8,620 nt of DNA, from assembly GCA_947251855.1 (NCBI GenBank), contig CAMXUZ010000027.1, forward strand, positions 1-8,620, written 5' to 3'. The notes beneath the pieces were generated by a model. It saw nothing but the letters and a program-made list of their open reading frames with translations. It had not been told where the DNA came from and searched no databases. Positions 1-7,153 of the stretch are shown in pieces. Both the position numbers and the translations under genes were made by a program. Position 1 is the first letter of the stretch. The number at the start of each line of letters is the position of its first letter. Source of the stretch: an uncultured Ruaniaceae bacterium. GTDB lineage: Bacteria > Actinomycetota > Actinomycetes > Actinomycetales > Beutenbergiaceae.

Positions 1-690
1 GGTGCGGGCGGCGGCGCCGGCGGCGGTCGCGGGGGCGTCGGCAGAGAACATCTCCCCCGCGCGGGAGTCGAAACCGCGGAGTTGCACCGCCCCGATCCGT
101 TCGGTTCCGATCACCGTGCCCTCCTCCCCGGTGAGGTCGACCTCCCGCTCCCCCATGATCGTCATCGCGGCGACGAGATCGGCGGCGGGTTCTGCCCGGG
201 GTGGGGTGTGGAAGTCGACGTCCGTGAGTTCGGCGGCGGAGGCGAGCGCAGCGACGGCGATGGTGCGCGCGCCCAGCCGGATGCGAAGCCCCGGGCGTGG
301 GTCGGTGAGACCGGCGAGGTGCAGGACCGAATCGTGACCTTCGGCGCGGGCGGGTTCCCCTCCGGCGAGGGACCACGGGCCGTGGTTGATGAGGTACTCC
401 TCGCCCTCACGGCGCACCTGCAGTTCCATCCCGTCGATGAAGAAGTCCCAGGACGTCCGTGACGGCGCCTGCGCATGCAGGTACGCCGCCGCGAGGCGGA
501 CGGCGGCCGAGGGCGGGGAGATCTCCCCGTCGGTGGTGAACGCCCGGGGGTGCTCGTCAACGGTGACGAACAGGTCCGCTCCCACACCCTGCACCGGTTC
601 CAATGCCGCCGCGATGGTCTCCTGTGTGGGAGACGATCCGGGGTGGAGGAGGGCGGTGGTGCCGGCGCTCATGCCTTTAAACAGTTTCAT
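1..690 (-). CDS. DapF-like protein lacking the catalytic residues (partial, C-terminus beyond window)
   Basis: 230 codons are visible, open to the window edge. The position right after miaA is where actinobacteria usually carry dapF (diaminopimelate epimerase, lysine and peptidoglycan synthesis). The start MKLFKG parallels the family start MKFxKGHGTxND. Further matches are G35-VGAD-39 with GxGAD, DG plus VRLAAAYL (54-55, 64-71) with NADGS...CGNGVRVxAxYL, and GAVQLR..DSRAGE (200-213) with the segment before the second catalytic cysteine. The first catalytic cysteine is Pro/Ser (60-61) and the second is Ala217. The usual substrate-binding Asn, Glu and Arg positions are also changed. The start at 690 is chosen over the ATG at 672 because the extra six residues fit the family; it overlaps miaA by 14 nt. 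Codon use is GC3-rich without stops, so the frame looks maintained. The homology is strong by eye; the loss of activity is inferred. A structural or regulatory role is unknown. Confidence 0.8.
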   Translation of the reverse strand, partial: MKLFKGMSAGTTALLHPGSSPTQETIAAALEPVQGVGADLFVTVDEHPRAFTTDGEISPPSAAVRLAAAYLHAQAPSRTSWDFFIDGMELQVRREGEEYLINHGPWSLAGGEPARAEGHDSVLHLAGLTDPRPGLRIRLGARTIAVAALASAAELTDVDFHTPPRAEPAADLVAAMTIMGEREVDLTGEEGTVIGTERIGAVQLRGFDSRAGEMFSADAPATAAGAAART

Positions 691-1558
691 AGTGCTCAAT
701 CCACGTGATCCGATCGTCCCGTTTGAACCATTTCCGTTGACGGCGCGCGAGCTGGCGCGTCGCGAGCGCCACGTCCTCGACCGCCTCGGCCCGGGTCCGG
801 CGGCCGGCAAGGACCTCGATGGCCTGTTCGTAGCCCACGGCCCGCGAGGCCGTCTTGCCCTCAGCGAGGCCGCGGCCCAAGAGCGCCTCGGTCTCCTCCA
901 CGAGCCCGCGGGCGAACATGTCCTTCGCGCGGGCGTCGATGCGGGCGTCCAGGGCCGCAGCATCGACGTCGATCCCGATCGCCACGGTGGGATACACATA
1001 CGTCGGGTCGGGTAAGGAGGCGGTGAACGGGGCCCCGGTGAGTTCGATGACCTCGAGTGCCCGCACGATCCGGCGGGTGTTCGCCCGGTCGATCCGGGCC
1101 GCGGCCTCCGGGTCGCGCTGGGCGAGTTCGTCGTGGAGCAGTCCTGGTCCGATCCGGTCCGCCCGCTGCTGCAGGCGGGCGCGCACCTCGGGGTCGGTCG
1201 CGGGGAACTCGAAGTGCTCCAATACCGCCCGCACGTACAGGCCGCTGCCGCCGACGAGGATCGCGCGCTTCCCCGCGGCGTGGATGCGCTCGATGTCTGC
1301 TCGCGCCGATCGTTGATACGCCGCTACGGAGGCCTCTTCGGTGACGTCCAGGACGTCGAGTTGGTGGTGCGGGATGCCCCGCCGCTCCGCGCGCGGGAGC
1401 TTCGCGGTGCCGATGTCCATGCCTCGATAGAGCTGCATCGCATCGGCGTTGACGATCTCCGAAGGTTCCCGCTCGGCAAGGTCGAGGGCGAGGTCGGATT
1501 TGCCCGTGGCGGTGGGGCCGACGACGGCGATGACCGCCCCGTGGGGGGCCTCGATCAT
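677..1558 (-). CDS. miaA: tRNA dimethylallyltransferase MiaA
   Basis: 293 aa, normal length for the family. MiaA transfers a dimethylallyl group from DMAPP to N6 of A37 in tRNAs that read codons starting with U; it acts in the cytoplasm. Visible motifs are the P-loop GPTATGKS (residues 14-21), the [10 protein letters not shown] segment (37-46) holding the catalytic Asp39, GGSGLYVRA (103-111), RRIVRALEV (about 162-170) and the basic C-terminal [14 protein letters not shown]. The ATG at 1558 is preferred to an in-frame ATG at 1660: the P-loop then sits at the usual distance from the N-terminus, and the start forms an ATGA overlap with the miaB stop. This overlap implies translational coupling to miaB, whose enzyme uses the MiaA product. 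The 3' end overlaps the start of the DapF-like gene by 14 nt. Nothing unusual was seen in the sequence. Confidence 0.97.
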   Translation of the reverse strand: MIEAPHGAVIAVVGPTATGKSDLALDLAEREPSEIVNADAMQLYRGMDIGTAKLPRAERRGIPHHQLDVLDVTEEASVAAYQRSARADIERIHAAGKRAILVGGSGLYVRAVLEHFEFPATDPEVRARLQQRADRIGPGLLHDELAQRDPEAAARIDRANTRRIVRALEVIELTGAPFTASLPDPTYVYPTVAIGIDVDAAALDARIDARAKDMFARGLVEETEALLGRGLAEGKTASRAVGYEQAIEVLAGRRTRAEAVEDVALATRQLARRQRKWFKRDDRITWIEHYETV

Positions 1559-3060
1559 GGGACTCGCAACGACGGGATTCCCAGCGACACCGCAGTGGGG
1601 CTCTCCGGAGGCGCGGCCTGGGCGCGTTGCCAGGCGTCTCCACCGGGGGTGCGCCGCCACGTGAAGTCGGCGGCGTCGGCGATGAGGTGGTGGGAGGCGG
1701 CGGCGGTGATCGTCGTGGTCACCATGTCACCCGGGCGAGGTTGATCCACATCGGGGAGTTCAGCGATGTGGGCGGGCACCCCGATGTGGACGAGCCGGTT
1801 GTCCCGGGCGCGCCCGGTGATCCGCGCGGTCGCGTCGTCCTTGCGGCCCTGGGAATCGGCGAGCATCACCTCGACCGTGCGCCCGATCTGCTTCGCGTTC
1901 TCCTCCTCAGAGATGCGCTGCTGGAGTGCGAGGAGCCGCCGATAGCGGTCGGCGACGACGTCGGCGGGCACCTGGTCGGGCATGGTCGCCGCGGGCGTGC
2001 CGGGCCGCGGGGAGTATTGGAACGTGAAGGCCGAGGAGAAGCGGGAGGCTTCGACGACGTCGAGGGTGGCCTGGAAGTCCTCTTCGGTCTCGCCGGGGAA
2101 ACCGACGATGATATCGGTGGTGATCGCGGCGCGGGGGATGCGTTCGCGCACCTTGTCGAGGATGCCGAGGAACTTCTTCGACCGATAGGATCGGCGCATT
2201 GCTCGCAGCACGGCATCGGAGCCCGATTGCAGCGGCATGTGCAGGCTCGGCATCACGGTCGGCGTTTCTGCCATCGCCTCGATGACGTCGTCGGTGAACG
2301 CCGCCGGGTGCGGGGAGGTGAACCGGATCCGCTCCAACCCCTCGATCGTCCCGCACGCACGAAGGAGCTTCGCGAACGCTCCCCGGTCCCCGAAGCCCAC
2401 GCCGTAGGAGTTGACGTTCTGGCCCAGCAGCGTCACTTCGACCGCGCCCTGGGCGACGACCGCCTCGACCTCGGCGAGCACGTCACCCGGGCGGCGGTCT
2501 CGTTCCTTACCGCGTAGCGAGGGCACGATGCAGAACGTGCACGTATTGTTACATCCCACCGAAATGGACACCCACGCGGCGTATGCGCTGTCGCGGCGGG
2601 TGGGCAGCGTGGAGGGGAAGGTCTTCAGCGCTTCCTCGATCTCCACCTGCGCCTCACCGTTATGGCGGGCCCGTTCGAGGAGTACGGGCAGCACGTCGAT
2701 GTTGTGGGTGCCGAAGACGACGTCGACGTAGGGGGCGCGCTCGACGATGCCGTTGCGGTCCTGCTGCGCGAGGCACCCGCCGACGGCGATCTGCATTCCC
2801 GGGCGCTGCTGCTTCAGCGAGGCGAGCTGGCCGAGGTTTCCATAGAGGCGGTCGGAGGCGTTCTCCCGCACCGCGCAGGTGTTGATGACGACGACGTCCG
2901 CTCCGGCGGCTTCGTCCATCAACCCGCCCTCGCCAACGGTGGTCGCTTCCACGTACCCCGCCTCCAGAAGCAGGCCCTTCATCCGTTCAGAATCGTGGAC
3001 GTTCATCTGGCAGCCGAGGGTACGCACCATGTACGTGCGTGGTGTTTCTGTGGCAGTCAC
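1555..3060 (-). CDS. miaB: tRNA-2-methylthio-N6-dimethylallyladenosine synthase MiaB
   Basis: 501 aa from a GTG start. MiaB is a radical-SAM methylthiotransferase that converts i6A37 to ms2i6A37 in tRNA using two iron-sulfur clusters. The N-terminal UPF0004 domain holds Cys17 (TLGCQMN), Cys62 (NTCAVREN) and Cys96 (VGGCLAQ), ligands of the auxiliary cluster. The radical-SAM motif CNNTCTFC gives Cys170, 174 and 177. A TRAM RNA-binding domain occupies about residues 391-462, followed by about 39 Ala/Pro-rich residues. The start is uncertain. GTG at 3060 gives the usual short lead into [18 protein letters not shown] at 3074-3081 is 13 nt from it, rather far. ATG 3123 would add 21 unlikely residues, and ATG 3030 would trim ten. 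It is the first gene of the miaB-miaA-dapF-like unit and is divergent from the sugar operon. Confidence 0.96.
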   Translation of the reverse strand: MTATETPRTYMVRTLGCQMNVHDSERMKGLLLEAGYVEATTVGEGGLMDEAAGADVVVINTCAVRENASDRLYGNLGQLASLKQQRPGMQIAVGGCLAQQDRNGIVERAPYVDVVFGTHNIDVLPVLLERARHNGEAQVEIEEALKTFPSTLPTRRDSAYAAWVSISVGCNNTCTFCIVPSLRGKERDRRPGDVLAEVEAVVAQGAVEVTLLGQNVNSYGVGFGDRGAFAKLLRACGTIEGLERIRFTSPHPAAFTDDVIEAMAETPTVMPSLHMPLQSGSDAVLRAMRRSYRSKKFLGILDKVRERIPRAAITTDIIVGFPGETEEDFQATLDVVEASRFSSAFTFQYSPRPGTPAATMPDQVPADVVADRYRRLLALQQRISEEENAKQIGRTVEVMLADSQGRKDDATARITGRARDNRLVHIGVPAHIAELPDVDQPRPGDMVTTTITAAASHHLIADAADFTWRRTPGGDAWQRAQAAPPESPTAVSLGIPSLRVP

Positions 3061-3286
3061 ACCCCGAATGCTACCTTCCTTGAAAACACCTCGCTCCCCC
3101 GCACCTGCTTGCGCGCGCCACACCAGATGACAACGCCCCCGCTCGGATTACAATTGGCAACGTGAGGAGGCATCCCACACATTGCGTCACATTTTGATCA
3201 CGGCTGTGACATTTCGTGCAAACGTGGTGCATCGTTAGGATTATCGATGGCGAATACGGACGCCTTCAGGACAAAGGAGTTGAAGC
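3061..3286. promoter_or_regulatory. divergent promoter region, miaB / sugar ABC operon
   Basis: This 226-bp gap separates two divergent units and must hold both promoters. For the plus-strand operon, TAGGAT at 3236-3241 fits an actinobacterial -10 (TAnnnT), but no good -35 lies 16-18 bp upstream, which suggests activator dependence. For miaB, TGTAAT on the minus strand (3148-3153) is a possible -10 without a clear -35. Neither start is certain. The gap also holds a candidate operator, listed separately. Confidence 0.45.
3186..3210. promoter_or_regulatory. candidate operator upstream of the sugar ABC operon
   Basis: An inverted repeat with arms GTCACA (3186-3191) and TGTGAC (3205-3210) is centred on the palindrome TGATCA (3195-3200). 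It lies about 35-50 bp upstream of the candidate -10 at 3236. The same stretch reads as an imperfect direct repeat, 3186-3200 against 3206-3220, with 11 of 15 positions matching. Half-sites of the TGTGA kind recall CRP/GlxR-family sites, but here they face outward instead of in the standard TGTGA-N6-TCACA order. The binding protein is unknown, and the repeat could be chance. Confidence 0.35.
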
Positions 3287-4567
3287 ATGCGACGTAGTAC
3301 CGCGTTGGCAGGCCTCGCGGCAGCGAGCCTCGTTCTTGCTGCCTGTGGTGGCGGCACCGAAGGCGGCGGCGAAGAAGCGGGTGGCGGCGGGGGCGACTCG
3401 GCGAGCGAGGTGGAAGTATTCACCTGGTGGGCCGCCGGATCGGAACTCACCGGCCTGGAAGCACTCGAAGAGGTTTTCGCCGAGCAGCACCCGGACACGA
3501 AGTTCATCAATGGAGCAGTCGCCGGTGGCGCGGGCTCAGCAGCGAAGGACCTGCTGCAGACCCGACTGCAATCCGGCAACCCGCCCGACACGTTCCAGGC
3601 CCACGCGGGCATGGAGCTCAAAGACTATATTGACGCCGGCCAGCTCGAAGATGTGTCGGACCTGTACGAAGAGTTCGGGTTGACCGACGCCTTCCCCGAC
3701 GACCTCATTGACCTGCTCACCGTTGACGGTGCGATCTACTCGATCCCCTCGAACATTCACCGCTCCAACGTGGTGTGGGCGAACCCGGACGTCCTTGACG
3801 AGGCCGGGGTCGATCCCGAGGCCCGCCCGGAAACGCTCGATGATTGGATCGAGGATCTGCAGAAGGTCGACGACTCTGGCGCCGTCGCCCTCTCGGTCGC
3901 GGCACCATGGACCCAGGTGCACCTGTTCGAAACGGTGCTCATGGCCGACCTGGGCGTCGATGGCTACAACGGCTTGTGGAGCGGGGAGACCGACTGGTCG
4001 AGCCCGGAGATCACCACGGCGCTCGAGCATTTCGAAACACTCATGGGCTTCACGAACACCGACCGCGACGGGCTCGATTGGCCCGACTCCACGCAGATGG
4101 TGATCGACGGCGAAGCCGGCTACAACGTCATGGGCGACTGGGCGGTCGCCCTGTTCGAGGAGAACGACGTCGAACGCGGCAGCGGGTTCATCGACTTCCC
4201 CGTGCCCGGCACCGACGGGCAGTTCGGTTTCCTCGCCGACTCCTTCACTCTCCCCGTCGGGGCACCGCACCCTGACGGGGCGAAGGCGTGGTTGGACACG
4301 ATCGGTTCACTTGATGGGCAGGTCGCCTTCAACAAGGCCAAGGGGTCGATCCCCGCACGTACCGACGCCGATCCGGAGGAGTTCTCCGAATATCAGCAGA
4401 CCGCGATCGAATCCTACGCCTCGGATGACATCGTCGCCTCCCTCGCCCACGGCGCAGCTGCGTCCGTCACCGTGCTCAACGGGGTCGAGAACGCGATCTC
4501 GAAGTTCACCTCAGGCGGATCGGACGTCTCCACCCTGCAAGAGGAGCTCGTCGCCGCGGTCGAATAA
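3287..4567 (+). CDS. sugar ABC transporter substrate-binding lipoprotein, glucose/mannose-type
   Basis: 426 aa. An extracytoplasmic binding protein that captures a sugar and delivers it to the two permeases downstream. Residues 1-20 form a lipoprotein signal peptide (Arg2-Arg3, hydrophobic core, lipobox LAAC with Cys20), so the mature protein should be anchored to the outer face of the membrane. A Gly/Glu/Ser-rich linker (21-40) follows, then a family-1 solute-binding fold. Segments resembling glucose/mannose/galactose binders such as the Thermus glucose-binding protein are DTFQAHAGMEL (101-111), SNIHRSNVVW (155-164), NVMGDWA (280-286) and KGSIPAR (352-358). The specificity is inferred from remembered family motifs, and other sugars are possible. 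The RBS AAAGGAG (3273-3279) lies 7 nt before the ATG. It is the first gene of the operon. The next gene is 89 bp away, behind a strong stem-loop, which would favour excess binding protein over permease. Confidence 0.93.
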   Translation: MRRSTALAGLAAASLVLAACGGGTEGGGEEAGGGGGDSASEVEVFTWWAAGSELTGLEALEEVFAEQHPDTKFINGAVAGGAGSAAKDLLQTRLQSGNPPDTFQAHAGMELKDYIDAGQLEDVSDLYEEFGLTDAFPDDLIDLLTVDGAIYSIPSNIHRSNVVWANPDVLDEAGVDPEARPETLDDWIEDLQKVDDSGAVALSVAAPWTQVHLFETVLMADLGVDGYNGLWSGETDWSSPEITTALEHFETLMGFTNTDRDGLDWPDSTQMVIDGEAGYNVMGDWAVALFEENDVERGSGFIDFPVPGTDGQFGFLADSFTLPVGAPHPDGAKAWLDTIGSLDGQVAFNKAKGSIPARTDADPEEFSEYQQTAIESYASDDIVASLAHGAAASVTVLNGVENAISKFTSGGSDVSTLQEELVAAVE

Positions 4568-4578
4568 ACACGCGCACG

Positions 4579-4615
4579 GCCAGCGGTGCGGGGTAGGCGC
4601 CCCTGCACCGCTGGC
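4579..4615 (+). promoter_or_regulatory. intercistronic stem-loop between binding-protein and permease genes
   Basis: An 11-bp perfect stem (4579-4589 with 4605-4615) continues as GGGG/CCCC (4590-4593 with 4600-4603) around a 6-nt loop, with one bulged T at 4604. No T-run follows, so it is not a standard intrinsic terminator. In sugar-uptake operons such a hairpin after the binding-protein gene commonly protects the upstream mRNA or partly stops transcription. That role is inferred here. Confidence 0.75.
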
Positions 4616-4656
4616 GGCGGTGCCGACCGGACCACTGCAGTAAGGAAGGCGGGGAA

Positions 4657-5559
4657 ATGAACCGGATGAAGCGGTTGGGGCCGCCGCTAGCGCTACTTGC
4701 CCCCTCGTTCATCCTCATCGGGGTGTTCGTGTACGGACTCATCGCCGTCAACACCCATACGGCGATGACGGACAACCACACGGCACCGCAAGCCTTCGGG
4801 CAGGCGCCCGTGGAGTTCGTCGGCTTCCAGAACTTCCTTGACCTGCTCGGTTCGGAGGCATTCCAGCACTCGCTGAAGAACCTCGTGCTCTACACCGTGG
4901 TGTTCCTCCTCGGCACGATGGTCGTGGGGTTCGTGTGGGCGTGGCTGCTCGAGCGGCCCATCGCTGGCGAAGGGATCTTCCGTTCGCTCTACCTGTTCCC
5001 CATGGCGGTCTCCTTCGTCGCCTCGGGGGTCGTGTGGCGCTGGTTGCTCAACTCCAACATGGGTGAGCGCGCCTCGGGGCTGAACCGGTTGTTCCAGATG
5101 CTCGGGCTCGACTTTTTGGAAAACCCGTGGTGGAACAACATCTCCTTTGGCATCGCCGCGATCGCCCTACCCGCGATGTGGCAGCTCTCGGGGTACGTGA
5201 TGGCGCTGTTCCTCGCGGGCTTCCGAGGAGTGCCCGAGGAGCTGCGGGAGGCCGGCGCGATCGACGGTGCCTCCACCTGGCAGATCTATCGTCACGTGAT
5301 CTTCCCCCAACTCACCCCGGTGGCGTTATCGGCGCTCATCATCATCGGGCACATGTCCCTCAAGGCATTCGACCTCATCATGTCGATCTCCAAACCCTCG
5401 AACTACCAGACCAAAGTGCCCGCCGTTGACATGTACGTACTGAAGTCGGAATTCGACTACGCGAACGCCGCCGCCGTCGGGGCGATCTTGTTGATCATCG
5501 TCGCGGTTCTCGTGATCCCCTACCTCGTGTCGTTGAACCGGAAGGAGTCGGGCCGATGA
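4657..5559 (+). CDS. sugar ABC transporter permease, MalF-like (first permease)
   Basis: 300 aa. One of two integral membrane subunits that form the sugar channel. Six membrane segments can be seen at about residues 11-31, 75-97, 110-130, 163-187, 220-243 and 271-293, the usual layout of this family. The cytoplasmic EAA loop, which docks the ATPase, is at about 194-221 (EELREAGAIDGAS, ending FPQLTP). The periplasmic stretch 32-70 carries the VEFVGFQNFLDLL motif common in MalF-like permeases. The RBS AAGGAAGG (4642-4649) is 7 nt upstream of the ATG at 4657; an ATG three codons later is a less well placed alternative. The stop overlaps the next start as ATGA, so the two permeases are translationally coupled. 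Confidence 0.95.
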   Translation: MNRMKRLGPPLALLAPSFILIGVFVYGLIAVNTHTAMTDNHTAPQAFGQAPVEFVGFQNFLDLLGSEAFQHSLKNLVLYTVVFLLGTMVVGFVWAWLLERPIAGEGIFRSLYLFPMAVSFVASGVVWRWLLNSNMGERASGLNRLFQMLGLDFLENPWWNNISFGIAAIALPAMWQLSGYVMALFLAGFRGVPEELREAGAIDGASTWQIYRHVIFPQLTPVALSALIIIGHMSLKAFDLIMSISKPSNYQTKVPAVDMYVLKSEFDYANAAAVGAILLIIVAVLVIPYLVSLNRKESGR

Positions 5560-6422
5560 GCACCGCCAGCCAAACGATTCCGGTCGTGCGCACCCGCAAA
5601 TCCCCGTACTCCCTCGGCCGCACGCTTCGCTATCTCGCGCTGCTATTCGGTCTCGTCATCGTCCTCATCCCCGTCTATGTGCTGTTCGTGACGAGTTTCA
5701 AATCGGGCGCGGCCGCAACCGCCTCCCAGGCGTGGTCCTTACCCGTCGAGTGGACGACGGAGAACTGGAAACTCGCCTGGACCTCCCTGTCCCCCGCCCT
5801 GTGGCGGACGGTGCAGATGGTCATCCCGTCGGCGATCATCGCTGCGTTCCTGGGATCGATGAACGGGTTCGTGCTCTCCCGGTGGAAGTTCCCCGGCGCG
5901 AATCTCGTGTTCACGCTCATCTTGTTCGGGATGTTCATCCCCTACCAGGCGGTGATCATCCCCCTCAACCAGGTGCTCCTCGCCCTGCACGTGCCCTCGG
6001 GCGTGCCCTCGCTGATCCTGTTACACGTCATCTATGGGATCCCGATCACGACGTTGATCTTCCGCAACTACTACGAATCCGTTCCCGAGGAGCTCGTCGA
6101 AGCCGCCCGGGTGGACGGGGCGGGGATGCTGCGCACCTACCGCTCGGTGGTGTTGCCGATTTCAATCCCGAGTTTCGTCGTCGTCCTCATCTGGCAGTTC
6201 ACGAACGCGTGGAACGACTTCCTGTTCGCGGTGTTCTTCTCCGACGCGACGACGGGGCCGGTCACCCTCGCGTTGAATAACCTCGCCAACGGTGCCCAGC
6301 TGCAGAACTACGGCGCGTCGATGGCGGGTGCCCTGCTCGCCTCACTACCGACGCTCGTGGTGTACATCCTCCTGGGCCGCTACTTCGTCTCCGGGTTGAT
6401 GTCCGGGTCGGTCAAGGGGTAG
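5556..6422 (+). CDS. sugar ABC transporter permease, MalG-like (second permease)
   Basis: 288 aa. Second channel subunit, pairing with the upstream permease. Six membrane segments are visible at about 24-47, 83-105, 115-137, 150-170, 201-222 and 257-278. The EAA loop is at about 178-203 (EELVEAARVDGAG, ending VVLPISIP). The C-terminus GRYFVSGLMSGSVKG is typical of MalG-like subunits. The start overlaps the preceding stop by 4 nt. It is the last gene of the operon: no ATP-binding protein follows, and the next gene (recX) is convergent, with its stop only 11 bp away. A shared ATPase of the MsiK type, known to power several sugar transporters in actinobacteria, is therefore expected elsewhere in the genome. 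Confidence 0.95.
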   Translation: MSTASQTIPVVRTRKSPYSLGRTLRYLALLFGLVIVLIPVYVLFVTSFKSGAAATASQAWSLPVEWTTENWKLAWTSLSPALWRTVQMVIPSAIIAAFLGSMNGFVLSRWKFPGANLVFTLILFGMFIPYQAVIIPLNQVLLALHVPSGVPSLILLHVIYGIPITTLIFRNYYESVPEELVEAARVDGAGMLRTYRSVVLPISIPSFVVVLIWQFTNAWNDFLFAVFFSDATTGPVTLALNNLANGAQLQNYGASMAGALLASLPTLVVYILLGRYFVSGLMSGSVKG

Positions 6423-6433
6423 CCCGGAGCGCC

Positions 6434-7153
6434 TCAGTAGAGTTCGAGGCCCTCCTCGGTGAGCACCTCATCGATCGCTGCCCGCGCAGCGGACGCAGAG
6501 TAGCCTTTGCGCGCGAGCGTGCCATAGAGCCGGTTCCGCCGCTTCTTCGGCTCCACCGACCGCATCGAGGTGACCCGCTTGCGCACCAGGGCGCGCGCGG
6601 CGTCCGCCTCGTCGTCGGCATCCACCTGCTCGAGGGCCACCTCGGCGGTGTCAGAATCGATGCCTTTGCGTTCAAGTTCCACCTTGAGCGCCCGCCGGGC
6701 GAGGCCGCGCTCGGCCTGTCGCGTGCGCACGAGCATCGCGGCGTATTCCGCGTCGTCGATCAGTCCCACCCGAGTGAGGCGTTCGACCACCTCCTGCGCG
6801 GCCGCGGCCGGCACCTGCCGGGCGAGCATCGCCTCGCGTAGTTGCTCGGAGGATCTCGGGGAGAAGTTCAACTGGCGAAGCGCGATCTCCCGGCCCCGCT
6901 CCACCCACTCCTCGTGGGATCCCGGCTCCTTGGACGCGCGTTTCGCCGCTGGCCCCGCCGCAGTTTCCGGTTCCGCCGCCGGGGTCGATGCCTCCTCGGG
7001 GTCGAACAGCGTGCGGGTTCCCGGCTCGCCGGCTGCGTGCTTGGAAAGGAGTTCTCGTAGGTGGGCGATCGTCGCCTCCCGTGCCGCCGGGTCGGTAGGA
7101 TCCGGCGGCACGGGCGGGTTCTGCTGCGAGTCGGAGGGGTCTGGCCCCGCCAT
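6434..7153 (-). CDS. recX: regulatory protein RecX
   Basis: 239 aa. RecX binds RecA filaments and limits or tunes RecA activity. The conserved part begins near residue 85 with REIALRQLNFSPRSSEQL and continues as three-helix repeats (GLIDDAEYAAMLVRTRQAERG at about 130-150, RRALKVELERKGI at 153-165, the closing repeat around 205-231). Residues 1-80 are Pro/Ala/Glu-rich and look disordered, an extension beyond the roughly 150-residue bacterial core. The ATG at 7153 shares its A with the recA TGA stop (TGATG), so expression should be coupled to recA and follow SOS induction. It is normally collinear with miaB in relatives; here the sugar operon intervenes. Confidence 0.94.
   Translation of the reverse strand: MAGPDPSDSQQNPPVPPDPTDPAAREATIAHLRELLSKHAAGEPGTRTLFDPEEASTPAAEPETAAGPAAKRASKEPGSHEEWVERGREIALRQLNFSPRSSEQLREAMLARQVPAAAAQEVVERLTRVGLIDDAEYAAMLVRTRQAERGLARRALKVELERKGIDSDTAEVALEQVDADDEADAARALVRKRVTSMRSVEPKKRRNRLYGTLARKGYSASAARAAIDEVLTEEGLELY

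Noticed and set aside
162..587. Minus-strand frame of 141 codons in the DapF-like region
   Set aside because: The frame that aligns with DapF is a different one; this product is Pro/Arg/Ser-rich shadow sequence.
1627..2517. Long plus-strand frame (296 codons) opposite miaB
   Set aside because: It is a high-GC antisense shadow of a conserved gene; the Gly/Arg/Asp-rich product is typical of such shadows.
3226..3234. LacI-type operator around the repeated GTGCA (3217-3232)
   Set aside because: Only the outer TGCA tetramers are symmetric; the interior does not form a palindrome.
3536..4270. Minus-strand frame of 244 codons opposite the binding-protein gene
   Set aside because: Antisense shadow of a clearly coding gene; no recognisable domains.
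4579..4615. Intrinsic terminator for the binding-protein gene
   Set aside because: The stem is strong but no T-run follows and co-directional permease genes come next, so it is listed as an intercistronic stem-loop instead.
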